Of a stretch of DNA of 64,000 bases, positions 32,803 to 40,858 are shown one piece after another. The notes beneath the pieces are model-generated. The model did not search any database. It saw nothing but the letters and a program-made list of their open reading frames with translations, and was not told the DNA's origin. The DNA is from Tumebacillus flagellatus. GTDB taxonomy: Bacteria; Bacillota; Bacilli; Tumebacillales; Tumebacillaceae. The stretch lies in assembly GCF_000714935.1 (NCBI RefSeq), contig NZ_JMIR01000004.1, positions 1 through 64,000 of the forward strand, read 5' to 3'. Each line of letters opens with the position of its first letter. Position 1 is the first letter of the stretch. A program made the translations under genes and the position numbers.

Positions 32803-32820
32803 ATATTCGGAAATGAATAT
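32803..32820. promoter_or_regulatory. Candidate PlcR-like operator beside the regulator
   Basis: ATATTC-GGAAAT-GAATAT is a palindrome with perfect 6-base arms, nearly identical to 23132-23149. It lies between the regulator start and a minus-strand -10-like TATACT (about 32830), and its centre is about 100 bases before a plus-strand -10-like TATAAG (32911) of the peptide gene. The site could serve autoregulation and peptide induction. Confidence 0.6.
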
Positions 32821-32893
32821 CCGTTCATAGTATACCATAAAAAAATTATAAAGAGATAAGTGATTCTGTCAGGTCCTCCCAGACGCCGAACGC

Positions 32894-32913
32894 ATAGAAT
32901 CTGGGAATTCTAT
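32894..32913. promoter_or_regulatory. Second dyad, at the peptide-gene promoter
   Basis: ATAGAAT-N6-ATTCTAT is a perfect 7+7 inverted repeat whose right arm overlaps a -10-like TATAAG. It sits 57 bases before the peptide start codon. It may bind another regulator or position RNA polymerase. Confidence 0.4.
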
Positions 32914-32969
32914 AAGATAGAGACAGAGAGATAAAAAGTTAACGAAAGCGACAGGGGAGAGAAAACCAC

Positions 32970-33101
32970 ATGAACAAACACACGAAATGGAAACTTGCCT
33001 TGGCTTTAGTCCTGACGGTTGCAGGAGGGACCAGCTACTCGTTGATCACCCACACGACGGTTCACGTGGCCACAGATGTCGATCTTCCGCCGTGCCATTA
33101 A
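32970..33101 (+). CDS. PapR-like signalling peptide precursor (43 aa)
   Basis: This 43-codon frame encodes a basic start (MNKHTKWK), a hydrophobic export segment (LALALVLTVAGG), a polar linker and the C-terminus VDLPPCH. PapR precursors are about 48 aa with the same build, and their active C-terminal heptapeptides (ADLPFEF, SDLPFEF and relatives) share x-D-L-P at the same positions. GGGGAGAG precedes the ATG and a strong terminator follows within 11 bases. It is divergent from the PlcR-like regulator rather than downstream of it. The mature form would be exported, cleaved and re-imported by an oligopeptide permease (inferred). Confidence 0.7.
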   Translation: MNKHTKWKLALALVLTVAGGTSYSLITHTTVHVATDVDLPPCH

Positions 33102-33111
33102 AAGCACACCC

Positions 33112-33147
33112 AAACGCCCGATTCCGCTCTGGAATGGGGCGTTTTTT
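33112..33147 (+). terminator. Terminator of the peptide gene
   Basis: AAACGCCCGATTCC pairs with GGAATGGGGCGTTT, followed by T residues, 11 bases after the peptide stop. A dedicated terminator supports a real short transcript. Confidence 0.9.
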
Positions 33148-33260
33148 CACAAGCGGCGCACGGAGTCGATTGTCGGACAATTCCTCCCTATGGTATGATA
33201 GCCTAGAACTTATCTGCCCAAGTGGAGTAGAGTTGCTGGAATTGCCAAAGGAGGGCATGT

Positions 33261-33905
33261 ATGTTTTTTGGTGGATTTGATGTCAATGAATTTCTGTTTC
33301 GTGCATTGGCGTTTTTGATTGCGATCACGCTGCACGAATATGCGCATGCGATTGTCGCGTATAAGCTCGGAGACCCGACGCCCAAGGCGCAAGGCCGTCT
33401 CACGCTCAACCCGATCGCACACTTTGAATTGATCGGGACGTTGATGCTGTTGTTCGCGCCGATCGGCTGGGCGCGCCCGGTGCAGTTTAACCCGTATAAC
33501 TTCAGGGGCAACAAGCGGGTCGGCACGATTCTGACGACGCTTGCCGGACCGGTGGCGAACTTGATCGTGTCGATTGTGTTTTTGGCGCTGTATCTCGGGA
33601 TGTTCAGACACAACTGGGTGACCGATGATGCGTGGCTGAGCTTCTTCCACAATTTCTTCTTGACGACGTTCTCGTTGAACCTGTACTTGTTCGTGTTCAA
33701 CTTGATCCCGATTCCGCCGCTGGACGGCTATTGGATTTTGCGAGACCTGCTGCCGCGCAAAGTGGCGTATGATCTGACGCCGTTTGAGAAGTACGGTTCG
33801 TTCATCCTCTTGCTGCTCATCTTGACCCCGTTCTTCGGCTACGTGGTGTCTCCGATCGTCGGCGCTATCGCCAACGGGATCGGGAGCCTGCTGTACTGGA
33901 TCTGA
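33261..33905 (+). CDS. Site-2 protease family (M50) membrane metalloprotease
   Basis: This 214-aa multi-pass protein has the zinc motif HEYAH (ITLHEYAHAIVA) in the first membrane segment and the third-ligand motif PPLDGYWILRD in a later one. The size and lack of a PDZ domain place it with the small YwhC/Rip-like group rather than RseP. It sits directly before scpA and scpB, a common arrangement in Bacillota. GGAGGGCATGT gives the ribosome site. The substrate is unknown. Confidence 0.88.
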   Translation: MFFGGFDVNEFLFRALAFLIAITLHEYAHAIVAYKLGDPTPKAQGRLTLNPIAHFELIGTLMLLFAPIGWARPVQFNPYNFRGNKRVGTILTTLAGPVANLIVSIVFLALYLGMFRHNWVTDDAWLSFFHNFFLTTFSLNLYLFVFNLIPIPPLDGYWILRDLLPRKVAYDLTPFEKYGSFILLLLILTPFFGYVVSPIVGAIANGIGSLLYWI

Positions 33906-33909
33906 TTTC

Positions 33910-34674
33910 ATGGACGCACTGAGCCTGCGATTGGATTCCTTCGAGGGGCCGCTGGATTTGCTCTTGCATCTGATCGACAAGTCGGAGATCGAGATCACCG
34001 ACATTCCGATCTCGCAGATCACCGACCAGTATATGTCGTATCTGCGCACGATGCAGGAGCTGAACTTGGAGATCGCCTCTGAATTTCTCGTCATGGCGTC
34101 GCAGTTGTTGGCGATGAAGTCAGGGTTGCTCTTGCCGCGCCCCATCGAAATGGACATTCCGTTGATCGATTATGAGGAAGACAGCGACTACGACCCGCGC
34201 CAAGCCTTGATGGAGCGCTTGATCGAGTATAAGAAATTCAAGCAGCTCGCCGAAGATTTGCGCGACCGCGAAGAGAAGCGCAGCCGCGTGCTGACGCGCC
34301 CGCCGGAGAACTTGACGCACTTGATTCCGGAAGTGGAACCAAACCCGGTGGAGGGCGTCACGCTGTTTGACTTGCTCGACGCGTTTCGCAAAGCGCTCGC
34401 CAAAGCGCAGCCGGATGAGTACGTCGCCGGAATTGCGCGCGATGAAATCTCCGTGGAGAACCGGATGCGGGAAGTGCTGGACATCATGGCGTTCTCCGGC
34501 GGACGCGTGCGGTTTTCCGACTTGCTCGGCAGCTACTACCGCCGTTCGGACATCGTCGTGACGTTCCTTGCGTTGCTGGAGTTGATGAAGGGCAAGAAGA
34601 TCGTCTGTCTTCAAGATCGCCTGTTTGACGACATCATGATTGAAGCTGTGGAAAGCAGTCTGTTTGAGCCGTAA
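33910..34674 (+). CDS. scpA: Segregation and condensation protein A
   Basis: This 254-aa kleisin bridges the SMC dimer heads in the Smc-ScpA-ScpB condensin. The N-terminal helical domain is typical (LDSFEGPLDLLLHLIDKSEIE as LDSFEGPLDLLLHLI; ITDQYMSYL), and the C-terminal winged helix (VVTFLALLELMKGKKIVCLQ) binds the SMC cap. It follows the protease gene by four bases without a clear ribosome site, so translation is probably coupled. scpB follows after 36 bases. Confidence 0.96.
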   Translation: MDALSLRLDSFEGPLDLLLHLIDKSEIEITDIPISQITDQYMSYLRTMQELNLEIASEFLVMASQLLAMKSGLLLPRPIEMDIPLIDYEEDSDYDPRQALMERLIEYKKFKQLAEDLRDREEKRSRVLTRPPENLTHLIPEVEPNPVEGVTLFDLLDAFRKALAKAQPDEYVAGIARDEISVENRMREVLDIMAFSGGRVRFSDLLGSYYRRSDIVVTFLALLELMKGKKIVCLQDRLFDDIMIEAVESSLFEP

Positions 34675-34710
34675 GTTTTGAATAGGTAAGATAGGTAAGG
34701 TGGAAGAAAC

Positions 34711-35295
34711 ATGGATGCCAGAGAGAGCAAAGCCGTGATCGAGGGGTTGCTGTTCGTCAGCGGCAGTGAAGGTCTGGAAGCAAAGCTTATCGCCGCCATC
34801 CTCGACATTCCGGTCGAGGACGCGATCGACTTGCTGTACGACCTTCAGACCGATTTCAACCGCGAGCAGCGCGGGCTGCAGATCGTCGAAGTGGCGGGCG
34901 CGTTTCAGCTGACGACGCGTCCGGAGCATGTTCCGTTCTACGAGCGGTACGCGTACGAGCCGCAGAACTCCACGCTCTCGCAAGCCGCTCTGGAGACGCT
35001 GGCGATCGTGGCGTACAAGCAGCCGATCACCCGCGCCGGGATCGAGGAAGTGCGCGGTGTGAAATCGGAGCGCGCGATCAACACGCTGATCTCCAAGCAA
35101 CTGATCAAGGGCGTCGGCCGGGCGGAAGGTCCGGGGCGTCCGATTTTGTTTGGCACGACCAAGGAGTTTCTCGAATACTTCGGGCTGGGCGATTTGAGCG
35201 AATTGCCGCCGCCGCCCGCGTTTGTGCCCGCGGAAGATCTGGAAGAGGAAGAGCACATGCTGTTTCAGACGCCCGATTTGTTTCGAGACGAGTAA
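34711..35295 (+). CDS. scpB: Segregation and condensation protein B
   Basis: This 194-aa dimeric double winged-helix protein binds ScpA in the condensin complex. Family blocks are IEGLLFVSGSEGLE, LETLAIVAYKQPITRAGIEEVRG and GRAEGPGRPILFGTT. The acidic tail (EDLEEEEHML) is usual. TAAGGTGGAAG precedes ATG 34711, and a terminator follows the stop. Confidence 0.96.
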   Translation: MDARESKAVIEGLLFVSGSEGLEAKLIAAILDIPVEDAIDLLYDLQTDFNREQRGLQIVEVAGAFQLTTRPEHVPFYERYAYEPQNSTLSQAALETLAIVAYKQPITRAGIEEVRGVKSERAINTLISKQLIKGVGRAEGPGRPILFGTTKEFLEYFGLGDLSELPPPPAFVPAEDLEEEEHMLFQTPDLFRDE

Positions 35296-35316
35296 CCTCC
35301 ACCCCGCAAGCTTGAG

Positions 35317-35351
35317 AAAGCCCGAAGCCGCCGCCGGCCTCGGGCTTTTTT
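35317..35351 (+). terminator. Terminator after scpB
   Basis: AAAGCCCGAAGCC pairs with GGCCTCGGGCTTT, followed by a T run. Confidence 0.9.
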
Positions 35352-35430
35352 GTGTCCGGCGGAATTTGTATATAGTGGAAGTTCTTGGTTCAGACTAAGA
35401 CGGAATCTGAATGTCTGGAGGAGTGCGGCC

Positions 35431-36093
35431 ATGACCTGGGGTTGGGGACTCCTGCTGGGACTCTTGGCGGTGCTCGTGCTCCTGTTGGTGGTGCCGGTGC
35501 GTGTGGAATTGCATTACAAGCGCGAAGGCGTGGATGACCGGCTGCACCTGGGCGTGCGCGCAATGTTCGGGATCGTGCGGCTTGGTTTAGACATCCCGAT
35601 CCTCTCCCTCATGGCGCGCAAGGGCAAGATCGCCGTCAAAAAAGACCCGGCCAAGCAGATGCCGAAAAGTCAAAAAGGCTGGGTGACCCTCACCATCGAA
35701 CAAATCGAGAAGGGAATCCGCAAGCTCAACGACATCCGTAAAAAGATCGGCAAATATGAAAAAGCGATTCGCCGCCTGACCAAGACGTTTCACTTGGAAC
35801 AACTCGATTGGCGCACGAAGTTCGGCACGGGCGACGCGGCGCAAACCGGGTGGATCACCGGGCTTGGCTGGGCGTTTAAGGGCATCGTCAACGGTCAGCT
35901 CTATCGGTATTTTCGCGTGGAAAGTCGCCCGGTCTATCAGGTGCAACCGCACTTTCAAGCCAAGGGCTTTCGCACGGAGCTGACTTGCATAATCCGTTTT
36001 TCACTCGGTAAAACTATGATGGCAGGACTTACATTGGTGATTTTATGGTGGATGGAGGGGATCAAATGTCGGAGCATCCGATTCAAGGACTGA
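35431..36093 (+). CDS. DUF2953-family membrane-associated protein
   Basis: This 220-aa protein starts with a transmembrane anchor (GWGLLLGLLAVLVLLLVVPV) followed by VRVELHYKREG, the usual beginning of DUF2953 proteins, and a lysine-rich central region. The tail has a second hydrophobic stretch (MMAGLTLVILWW). In Bacillus, the DUF2953 gene ytfI precedes ytfJ, as here, where the two overlap by 28 bases. ATG 35431 follows GGAGGAG. Function is unknown, with a sporulation link from context. Confidence 0.82.
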   Translation: MTWGWGLLLGLLAVLVLLLVVPVRVELHYKREGVDDRLHLGVRAMFGIVRLGLDIPILSLMARKGKIAVKKDPAKQMPKSQKGWVTLTIEQIEKGIRKLNDIRKKIGKYEKAIRRLTKTFHLEQLDWRTKFGTGDAAQTGWITGLGWAFKGIVNGQLYRYFRVESRPVYQVQPHFQAKGFRTELTCIIRFSLGKTMMAGLTLVILWWMEGIKCRSIRFKD

Positions 36094-36545
36094 TGTCCAC
36101 GGCCATGGAGAATTTGAAGGAAATGGTCGATGTTAACACCATCGTCGGCGATCCGGTGGAAACCCCGGATGGCAGTGTGATTCTCCCCGTTTCGAAAGTC
36201 GGCTTTGGTTTCGCGGCGGGCGGCTCGGAATTTGACCCGGAAGCGGAAGGCAAGAAAGACAAAGCCGACGTGGAGCTGCCGTTTGGCGGCGGTGCCGGCG
36301 GCGGCGTCTCGATCACCCCGATCGGCTTCCTCGTCGTGGGCAACGGACAGGTGAAGATGCTGTCCACCGAAGGCCCGAACCAAATGTACGAAAAACTGAT
36401 CGAACTCGCCCCGCAAATGGTCGACAAGATCGCGCAGATGGTGAAGAAAAACAACAAGCAAAACGACAAGCAACAGCAGGGTTCCAACGGCTCAGGCGGC
36501 TCGAACGGCATGCGCAAGTCGGAAAGCCAGCAATACGAAATGTAA
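36066..36545 (+). CDS. ytfJ: GerW/YtfJ-family sporulation protein
   Basis: This 159-aa protein carries the YtfJ signature (HPIQGLMSTAMENLKEMVDV, VGDPVETPDGSVILPVSKV and GFGFAAGGSEF). In B. subtilis YtfJ (GerW) is forespore-expressed and needed for normal germination with some germinants. The tail is Gln/Asn/Ser-rich and poorly conserved. ATG 36066 follows GGAGGGG by 7 bases and lies inside the end of the DUF2953 gene. Confidence 0.93.
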   Translation: MSEHPIQGLMSTAMENLKEMVDVNTIVGDPVETPDGSVILPVSKVGFGFAAGGSEFDPEAEGKKDKADVELPFGGGAGGGVSITPIGFLVVGNGQVKMLSTEGPNQMYEKLIELAPQMVDKIAQMVKKNNKQNDKQQQGSNGSGGSNGMRKSESQQYEM

Positions 36546-36570
36546 GCCAAGTCCATACGGCAAGCAAACC

Positions 36571-36601
36571 AAGAAGGCGTCCCGACGGGGCGTCTTTTTT
36601 T
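36571..36601 (+). terminator. Terminator after ytfJ
   Basis: AAGAAGGCGTCCCG can pair, with some G-U pairs, with CGGGGCGTCTTTTT, followed by further T residues. Confidence 0.7.
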
Positions 36602-36660
36602 GGATGCCTGTACATAGAGATAGGACAAGGACAAATCTGAGGAGAGAGTAGGAGGACCAG

Positions 36661-37866
36661 ATGAAACCAAACTTGCTCGCGGCCACGCTCACAGTCGCAA
36701 TCGGGGTGACGCTGACGCCGTTGCCCGCCACAGCGGCCTCCCAAAATCCGGCCGTCATGACCCTGCAGGATGTCGCGCCCGCCACCAACAACGTCTATGC
36801 CGAGGACGTCTCTGTCAGCGCTCGTTCCGCTGCGGTGATCGACGTGCAGACCGGACGGCTCTTGTATGAAAAAAACGGCGATGACAAGATGCTGATCGCG
36901 TCGCTCACCAAGATTATCACCTGCATCGTCGCCATCGAATCGGGCGTCGACCTCGATTCACAGACCACCGTCTCCAACCGCGCCGCCGGCAAAGAGGGCT
37001 CGTCCATCTATTTGAAAGTGGGCGAGAAACAGACGATTCGCGACCTGCTCTACGCCGTGATGCTGCGCTCCGGCAACGACGCGGCGACCGCCGTGGCGGA
37101 AGCGTGCGGCGGCGGATCGGAAGCGAAATTCGTGGAGATGATGAACGCCAAAGTCCAAGACTTGGGGTTGACCGGCACGCACTTTGCCAACCCGCACGGC
37201 CTCGACGCCAAAGACCATTTCTCCACGGCGCACGACATGGCGGTGCTCACTGCGTATGCCCTGCGCAACCCGACGTTTGCCCAGATCGTCTCCACGCAAG
37301 TCAAGACGATCCCCTATCCCGGCGAGAACTACAACCGCAAACTGTACAACAAAAACAAGATGCTCACCCGCTACCAAGGGGCGGACGGCGTGAAGACCGG
37401 CTACACCAAAGCGGCCGGACGCTGCCTCGTCTCCAGCGCCACCGTCGACGGACGCCAAGTGGCGGTCGTCACGCTCGATGCGCCAAGCGATTGGGTCGAC
37501 CATGAACATCTGCTGGACTACGGCTTTGAAACGTACCAAAATTTCCCCGTCGCCAAAGAAAATCAAGTGGTGAAAACCTTGCCGATCGAAGACGGGGTGG
37601 AATCGCAAGTGGACGTGCAGGCAGGCGATGAGTTCAACTACCCCGTGCGCAAAAACGAACAAGACAAACTCCGCACCGAGACGAAACTGGACGATCACTT
37701 GGAAGCGCCGGTGAAGGCCGGGCAGAAAGTCGGCGAGATGAAAGTTTACTACGAAGACAAATTGCTCGGCACCGTGCCGCTCGTCGTCGCCAAAGACGTG
37801 CGCGAGAAATCCTTCTGGGAACGCTTCAAGTCGTTCTTCAGCGGGTTGATCACCTCCGGGCGATGA
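36661..37866 (+). CDS. dacF: D-Ala-D-Ala carboxypeptidase, DacF-like
   Basis: This 401-aa secreted S11 carboxypeptidase has a signal peptide (residues 1-26), SLTK (Ser81, Lys84), SGN (137-139) and KTG (Lys245), followed by the PBP5 C-terminal beta domain and a short amphipathic end. It is followed directly by spmA and spmB. In Bacillus DacB with SpmA/SpmB sets spore cortex crosslinking, so this enzyme probably trims the cortex; whether it is DacB or DacF in the strict sense cannot be settled here. AGTAGGAGG precedes the ATG. Confidence 0.9.
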   Translation: MKPNLLAATLTVAIGVTLTPLPATAASQNPAVMTLQDVAPATNNVYAEDVSVSARSAAVIDVQTGRLLYEKNGDDKMLIASLTKIITCIVAIESGVDLDSQTTVSNRAAGKEGSSIYLKVGEKQTIRDLLYAVMLRSGNDAATAVAEACGGGSEAKFVEMMNAKVQDLGLTGTHFANPHGLDAKDHFSTAHDMAVLTAYALRNPTFAQIVSTQVKTIPYPGENYNRKLYNKNKMLTRYQGADGVKTGYTKAAGRCLVSSATVDGRQVAVVTLDAPSDWVDHEHLLDYGFETYQNFPVAKENQVVKTLPIEDGVESQVDVQAGDEFNYPVRKNEQDKLRTETKLDDHLEAPVKAGQKVGEMKVYYEDKLLGTVPLVVAKDVREKSFWERFKSFFSGLITSGR

Positions 37867-37884
37867 GGGAGGAGGACGTGTTGC

Positions 37885-38484
37885 ATGATCAATGTGATCT
37901 GGCTGATCTTGCTGGTGACGGGCATCGTCGTCGCCGCGATCAACGGCAGGATTGATGTCGTAACGGAAGCGGTGCTGAACGGGGCGAAACAGGGCGTGAT
38001 CGTCTGCGCCGGGCTGCTCAGCATCGTGGTGTTTTGGATGGGGCTGATGAAAGTCGCCGAAGAAGCGGGCCTCGTGCAATCGCTCGCCAAACTGATCTAC
38101 CCGCTGGCCCGCTTTTTGTACCCGTCCGTGCCGAAAAACCACCCGGCGATGGGCTCGATCGTCGCCAACATGAGCGCGAACATGCTCGGCCTCGGGTCGG
38201 CGGCGACACCGCTGGGGCTGAAAGCGATGCAACAGTTGCAAGAGCTCAACCCGCACAAAGACCGCGCCTCCGACGCGATGTGCACGCTGCTTGCGATCAA
38301 CACGTCGGGGCTGACGATCATTCCGGCGACCGTTATCGGCTTGCGTTTGCAGTACGGGTCGGCACGTCCGACGGAGATCGTGATCACGACGCTTTTGGCG
38401 ACGTTCCTCGCGACGACGACCGCCGTGATACTCGACCGCTACTTCCGGGCCCGTGAGCGGCGCAAGGGCGGGTGGCAGGAATGA
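37885..38484 (+). CDS. spmA: Spore maturation protein A
   Basis: This 199-aa nucleoside-recognition (Gate) domain membrane protein is required for proper spore core dehydration. It shows VVFWMGLMKVAEEAGLVQ, NMSANMLGLGSAATPLGLKAM and NTSGLTIIPATVIGLR. It overlaps spmB by four bases (ATGA) and follows the carboxypeptidase gene by 18 bases. GGGAGGAGG precedes the start. Confidence 0.95.
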   Translation: MINVIWLILLVTGIVVAAINGRIDVVTEAVLNGAKQGVIVCAGLLSIVVFWMGLMKVAEEAGLVQSLAKLIYPLARFLYPSVPKNHPAMGSIVANMSANMLGLGSAATPLGLKAMQQLQELNPHKDRASDAMCTLLAINTSGLTIIPATVIGLRLQYGSARPTEIVITTLLATFLATTTAVILDRYFRARERRKGGWQE

Positions 38485-39014
38485 GCATCGTGCAATGGTT
38501 TGCGTCTTGGTCGCTGCCGCTGATCATCGCGTTCATCCCGACCTACGCGTTTCTCATCAAAAAAGTCCCTGTCTACGATACGTTCATCGACGGCGCAAAG
38601 GGCGGGTTCGGCACGGTGTTAAAACTGTTGCCGCATCTCGTCGGGATGCTGGTCGCCGTCACGGTGTTTCGCGAGTCGGGGGCGATGGAGTTGTTGATCA
38701 AAGCGCTGAACCCGTTGCTGCAACCGCTCGGCGTGCCGCCGGAGTTTTTGCCGATGGCGCTGTTGCGCTCGATTTCCGGCTCCGGCAGCATGGCGGTGAT
38801 GACCGACATCTTCCAAGCGCACGGCCCGGATTCGTTCCTCGGCCGCCTCGCGTCCACGATGCAGGGCGCGTCCGACACCACCTTGTACGTGTTGACCGTC
38901 TACTTCGGCTCGGTCGGCATCAAGAAAGCCCGCTACGCCGTCAAAGTCGGTCTGCTTGCCGACCTCGCGTCCGTGATTGCGGCGCTGCTCGTGACGCATT
39001 GGATATTCGGCTGA
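38481..39014 (+). CDS. spmB: Spore maturation protein B
   Basis: This 177-aa membrane protein is the partner of SpmA. Family marks are FIPTYAFLIKKVPVYDTFIDGAKGGF as FIPTYAFLIKKVPVYDTFI, VTVFRESGAME and MALLRSISGSGSMAVMTDIF. The start ATG overlaps the spmA stop; a GTG nine bases upstream is possible but is not needed. Confidence 0.95.
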   Translation: MSIVQWFASWSLPLIIAFIPTYAFLIKKVPVYDTFIDGAKGGFGTVLKLLPHLVGMLVAVTVFRESGAMELLIKALNPLLQPLGVPPEFLPMALLRSISGSGSMAVMTDIFQAHGPDSFLGRLASTMQGASDTTLYVLTVYFGSVGIKKARYAVKVGLLADLASVIAALLVTHWIFG

Positions 39015-39098
39015 TTCGCTGTGCGTCCTCTGCTCGTTGCGGTCACAAAAACCCGCCCGCCTGAATAGGATGGGGATACGCAAGGGGGCGGGAGCAGA

Positions 39099-39443
39099 AT
39101 GAAGTTCTCGGGCATCGTGTTGCATGATTCCAATTGTCCGACTGTCAGAAAGTCCGGCTATGACTTCTTCGTAGGTCGCGACGGACTCGTGACGCCGTCA
39201 AACGACTTCACCGACGACGATCACCTGCACGTCTGCGTGGAGGGGGATTTCTCCCATCCGATCCCGTCTTGGGAATATCCCCAAGTGCGGGAGCAGATGT
39301 TTTCCTTGGTGAAGCTCGCCTTGCGTCTCGCCTCGCTGTTCGAGTTTGATCCGCAAGCGATGATCGCCCACGGCGACACGTGTCCGGGTGAAGAGTTTCC
39401 TTGGATTGACCTTAAAGTTCGCGTCGGGCGTCCCCCTCACTAG
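39099..39443 (+). CDS. Compact N-acetylmuramoyl-L-alanine amidase-like protein
   Basis: This 114-aa protein resembles a short amidase_2 (PGRP-like) domain. The first zinc ligand fits GIVLHDSNC, a central acidic and His-containing strand reads DDDHLHVCVEGDF, and the last block AHGDTCPGEEFPWIDLK matches the CPG ligand motif. No signal peptide is present, so it may act in the forespore or be released by lysis. It is much shorter than typical amidases, and activity is not certain. GGGGGCGGGAG precedes the ATG. Confidence 0.6.
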   Translation: MKFSGIVLHDSNCPTVRKSGYDFFVGRDGLVTPSNDFTDDDHLHVCVEGDFSHPIPSWEYPQVREQMFSLVKLALRLASLFEFDPQAMIAHGDTCPGEEFPWIDLKVRVGRPPH

Positions 39444-39460
39444 TTGGTGAGGGGTTATTT
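39433..39460 (+). terminator. Terminator-like hairpin at the amidase gene end
   Basis: CCCCTCAC pairs with GTGAGGGG across a 6-base loop containing the stop codon, followed by TTATTTG. Confidence 0.65.
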
Positions 39461-39520
39461 GCTTTTCCATGCCAATTCCTTCATAATGAACTTTCGAAGA
39501 TTCAGCATGGGGGTGTCCCG

Positions 39521-40243
39521 ATGGAAGAACGTTTGCAGAAAGTATTGGCCCAAGCCGGTGTCGCGTCGCGCCGCAAGTGCGAAGAGATCATCACGGCGGG
39601 TCAGGTGAAAGTCAACGGAACAGTCATCACCGAGCTCGGCACCAAAGTGGACCCGGAGCGCGACCGCATCGAAGTCGACGGGCAGCCGATCTCGTTTGAA
39701 AACAAAGTCTACATCCTGCTCAACAAACCGAAGGGCGTCGTCACCACCGCGTTCGACCCGCAAGGCCGCAAGACGGTCATCGACTTGATCGATGTGCAAG
39801 AGCGCATCTATCCGGTCGGCCGTCTCGACCTCGACACGGCGGGGTTGTTGATTTTGACCAACGACGGAACGTTGGCGAACGGTCTGATGCACCCGAGCCG
39901 CGAGATCGACAAAACCTACCGCGCCTGGGTGCGCGGCAACGTCAAATCGGACTCTCTGAAAGCGCTGACCAACGGCGTGGAACTCGAAGACGGCTTGACC
40001 GCTCCGGCAAAAGTCCGCCTCTTGGAGAAGGGCGAAGACGAGTCGCTGCTGGAGATCATCATCCACGAAGGCCGCAACCGCCAAGTGCGCCGCATGTGTG
40101 AGGCGGTCGGGCATCCGGTGAAATCGCTGATGCGCACGCAGTTGGCGTTTTTGAAACTGGGCCGCATGCGATACGGTGAATACCGGGAACTGACGCCGCC
40201 GGAAGTGGAGCGCCTCTACGCTGTCGCCGGGATTCAAAAGTAA
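39521..40243 (+). CDS. rluB: Pseudouridine synthase RluB
   Basis: This 240-aa protein has an N-terminal S4 RNA-binding domain (LQKVLAQAGVASRRKCEEII) and a catalytic domain with GRLDLDTAGLLILTNDG, which holds the catalytic Asp. It modifies 23S rRNA near position 2605 (E. coli numbering). In Bacillota it typically lies next to spmA/spmB and the res genes, as here. Confidence 0.94.
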   Translation: MEERLQKVLAQAGVASRRKCEEIITAGQVKVNGTVITELGTKVDPERDRIEVDGQPISFENKVYILLNKPKGVVTTAFDPQGRKTVIDLIDVQERIYPVGRLDLDTAGLLILTNDGTLANGLMHPSREIDKTYRAWVRGNVKSDSLKALTNGVELEDGLTAPAKVRLLEKGEDESLLEIIIHEGRNRQVRRMCEAVGHPVKSLMRTQLAFLKLGRMRYGEYRELTPPEVERLYAVAGIQK

Positions 40244-40311
40244 CCGATTCAAAAATAACGAAGCGGGCATCCTATGGGACAATCACAGTACCCAGCAGGA
40301 GGGCTCACCCG

Positions 40312-40842
40312 ATGAAACCATTTCTGAATGCGGTGCTCTGCCTCGGCATAACGGCGACGCTTGCGGCCGGCTGCGCTCCGAGCCCGAGTGCCGGACCGCG
40401 CGAAACCAACGAAACCCGTTCGGACAAAGGCATGAACGCCTACGGTGCCTACCAAGCGCCCGCCGCTCATCGCCAAGTCGTCACCGACACCCGTCTGTCG
40501 CAATCGGGCACCACGACCCGTTCGGCGCACGGGTTGGCGTATGAATTGGAGTCGATTCCGGCGGTGAAGGGCGCGGCAGTGCTCGTCGTCGGTCCCGATG
40601 CGTATGTCGGAATCACGCCCGCGCAGGGCCAAGCTTTGACGGCGTTCGACGAGCAATTGGTGCGCCGCAAAGTGTTCACGCTCGACCCGACGATCAAAAG
40701 CTGCCGTCTGACGGCAGAGCCGCGCGCGGTGCAATACCTGAGCAGCTATACAGACGCCCTGGAAAAAGCCCGTCCGCTTGACGCTTTCCAAGATCAATTC
40801 TCTGCGTTTGTCGCCCAAACGTTCCCGAACAACCCGCGATAA
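40312..40842 (+). CDS. YhcN/YlaJ-family spore lipoprotein
   Basis: This 176-aa lipoprotein (lipobox LAAGC) contains the sporulation lipoprotein domain: LAYELESIPAVKGAAVLVVGPDAYVGI as ELESIPAVKGAAVLVVG. Relatives are forespore inner-membrane lipoproteins that affect germination or outgrowth. GGAGGGC precedes the ATG. A related lipoprotein is on the other strand at 46.8 kb. Confidence 0.82.
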   Translation: MKPFLNAVLCLGITATLAAGCAPSPSAGPRETNETRSDKGMNAYGAYQAPAAHRQVVTDTRLSQSGTTTRSAHGLAYELESIPAVKGAAVLVVGPDAYVGITPAQGQALTAFDEQLVRRKVFTLDPTIKSCRLTAEPRAVQYLSSYTDALEKARPLDAFQDQFSAFVAQTFPNNPR

Positions 40843-40858
40843 TTCAGGAAGAACTTTC

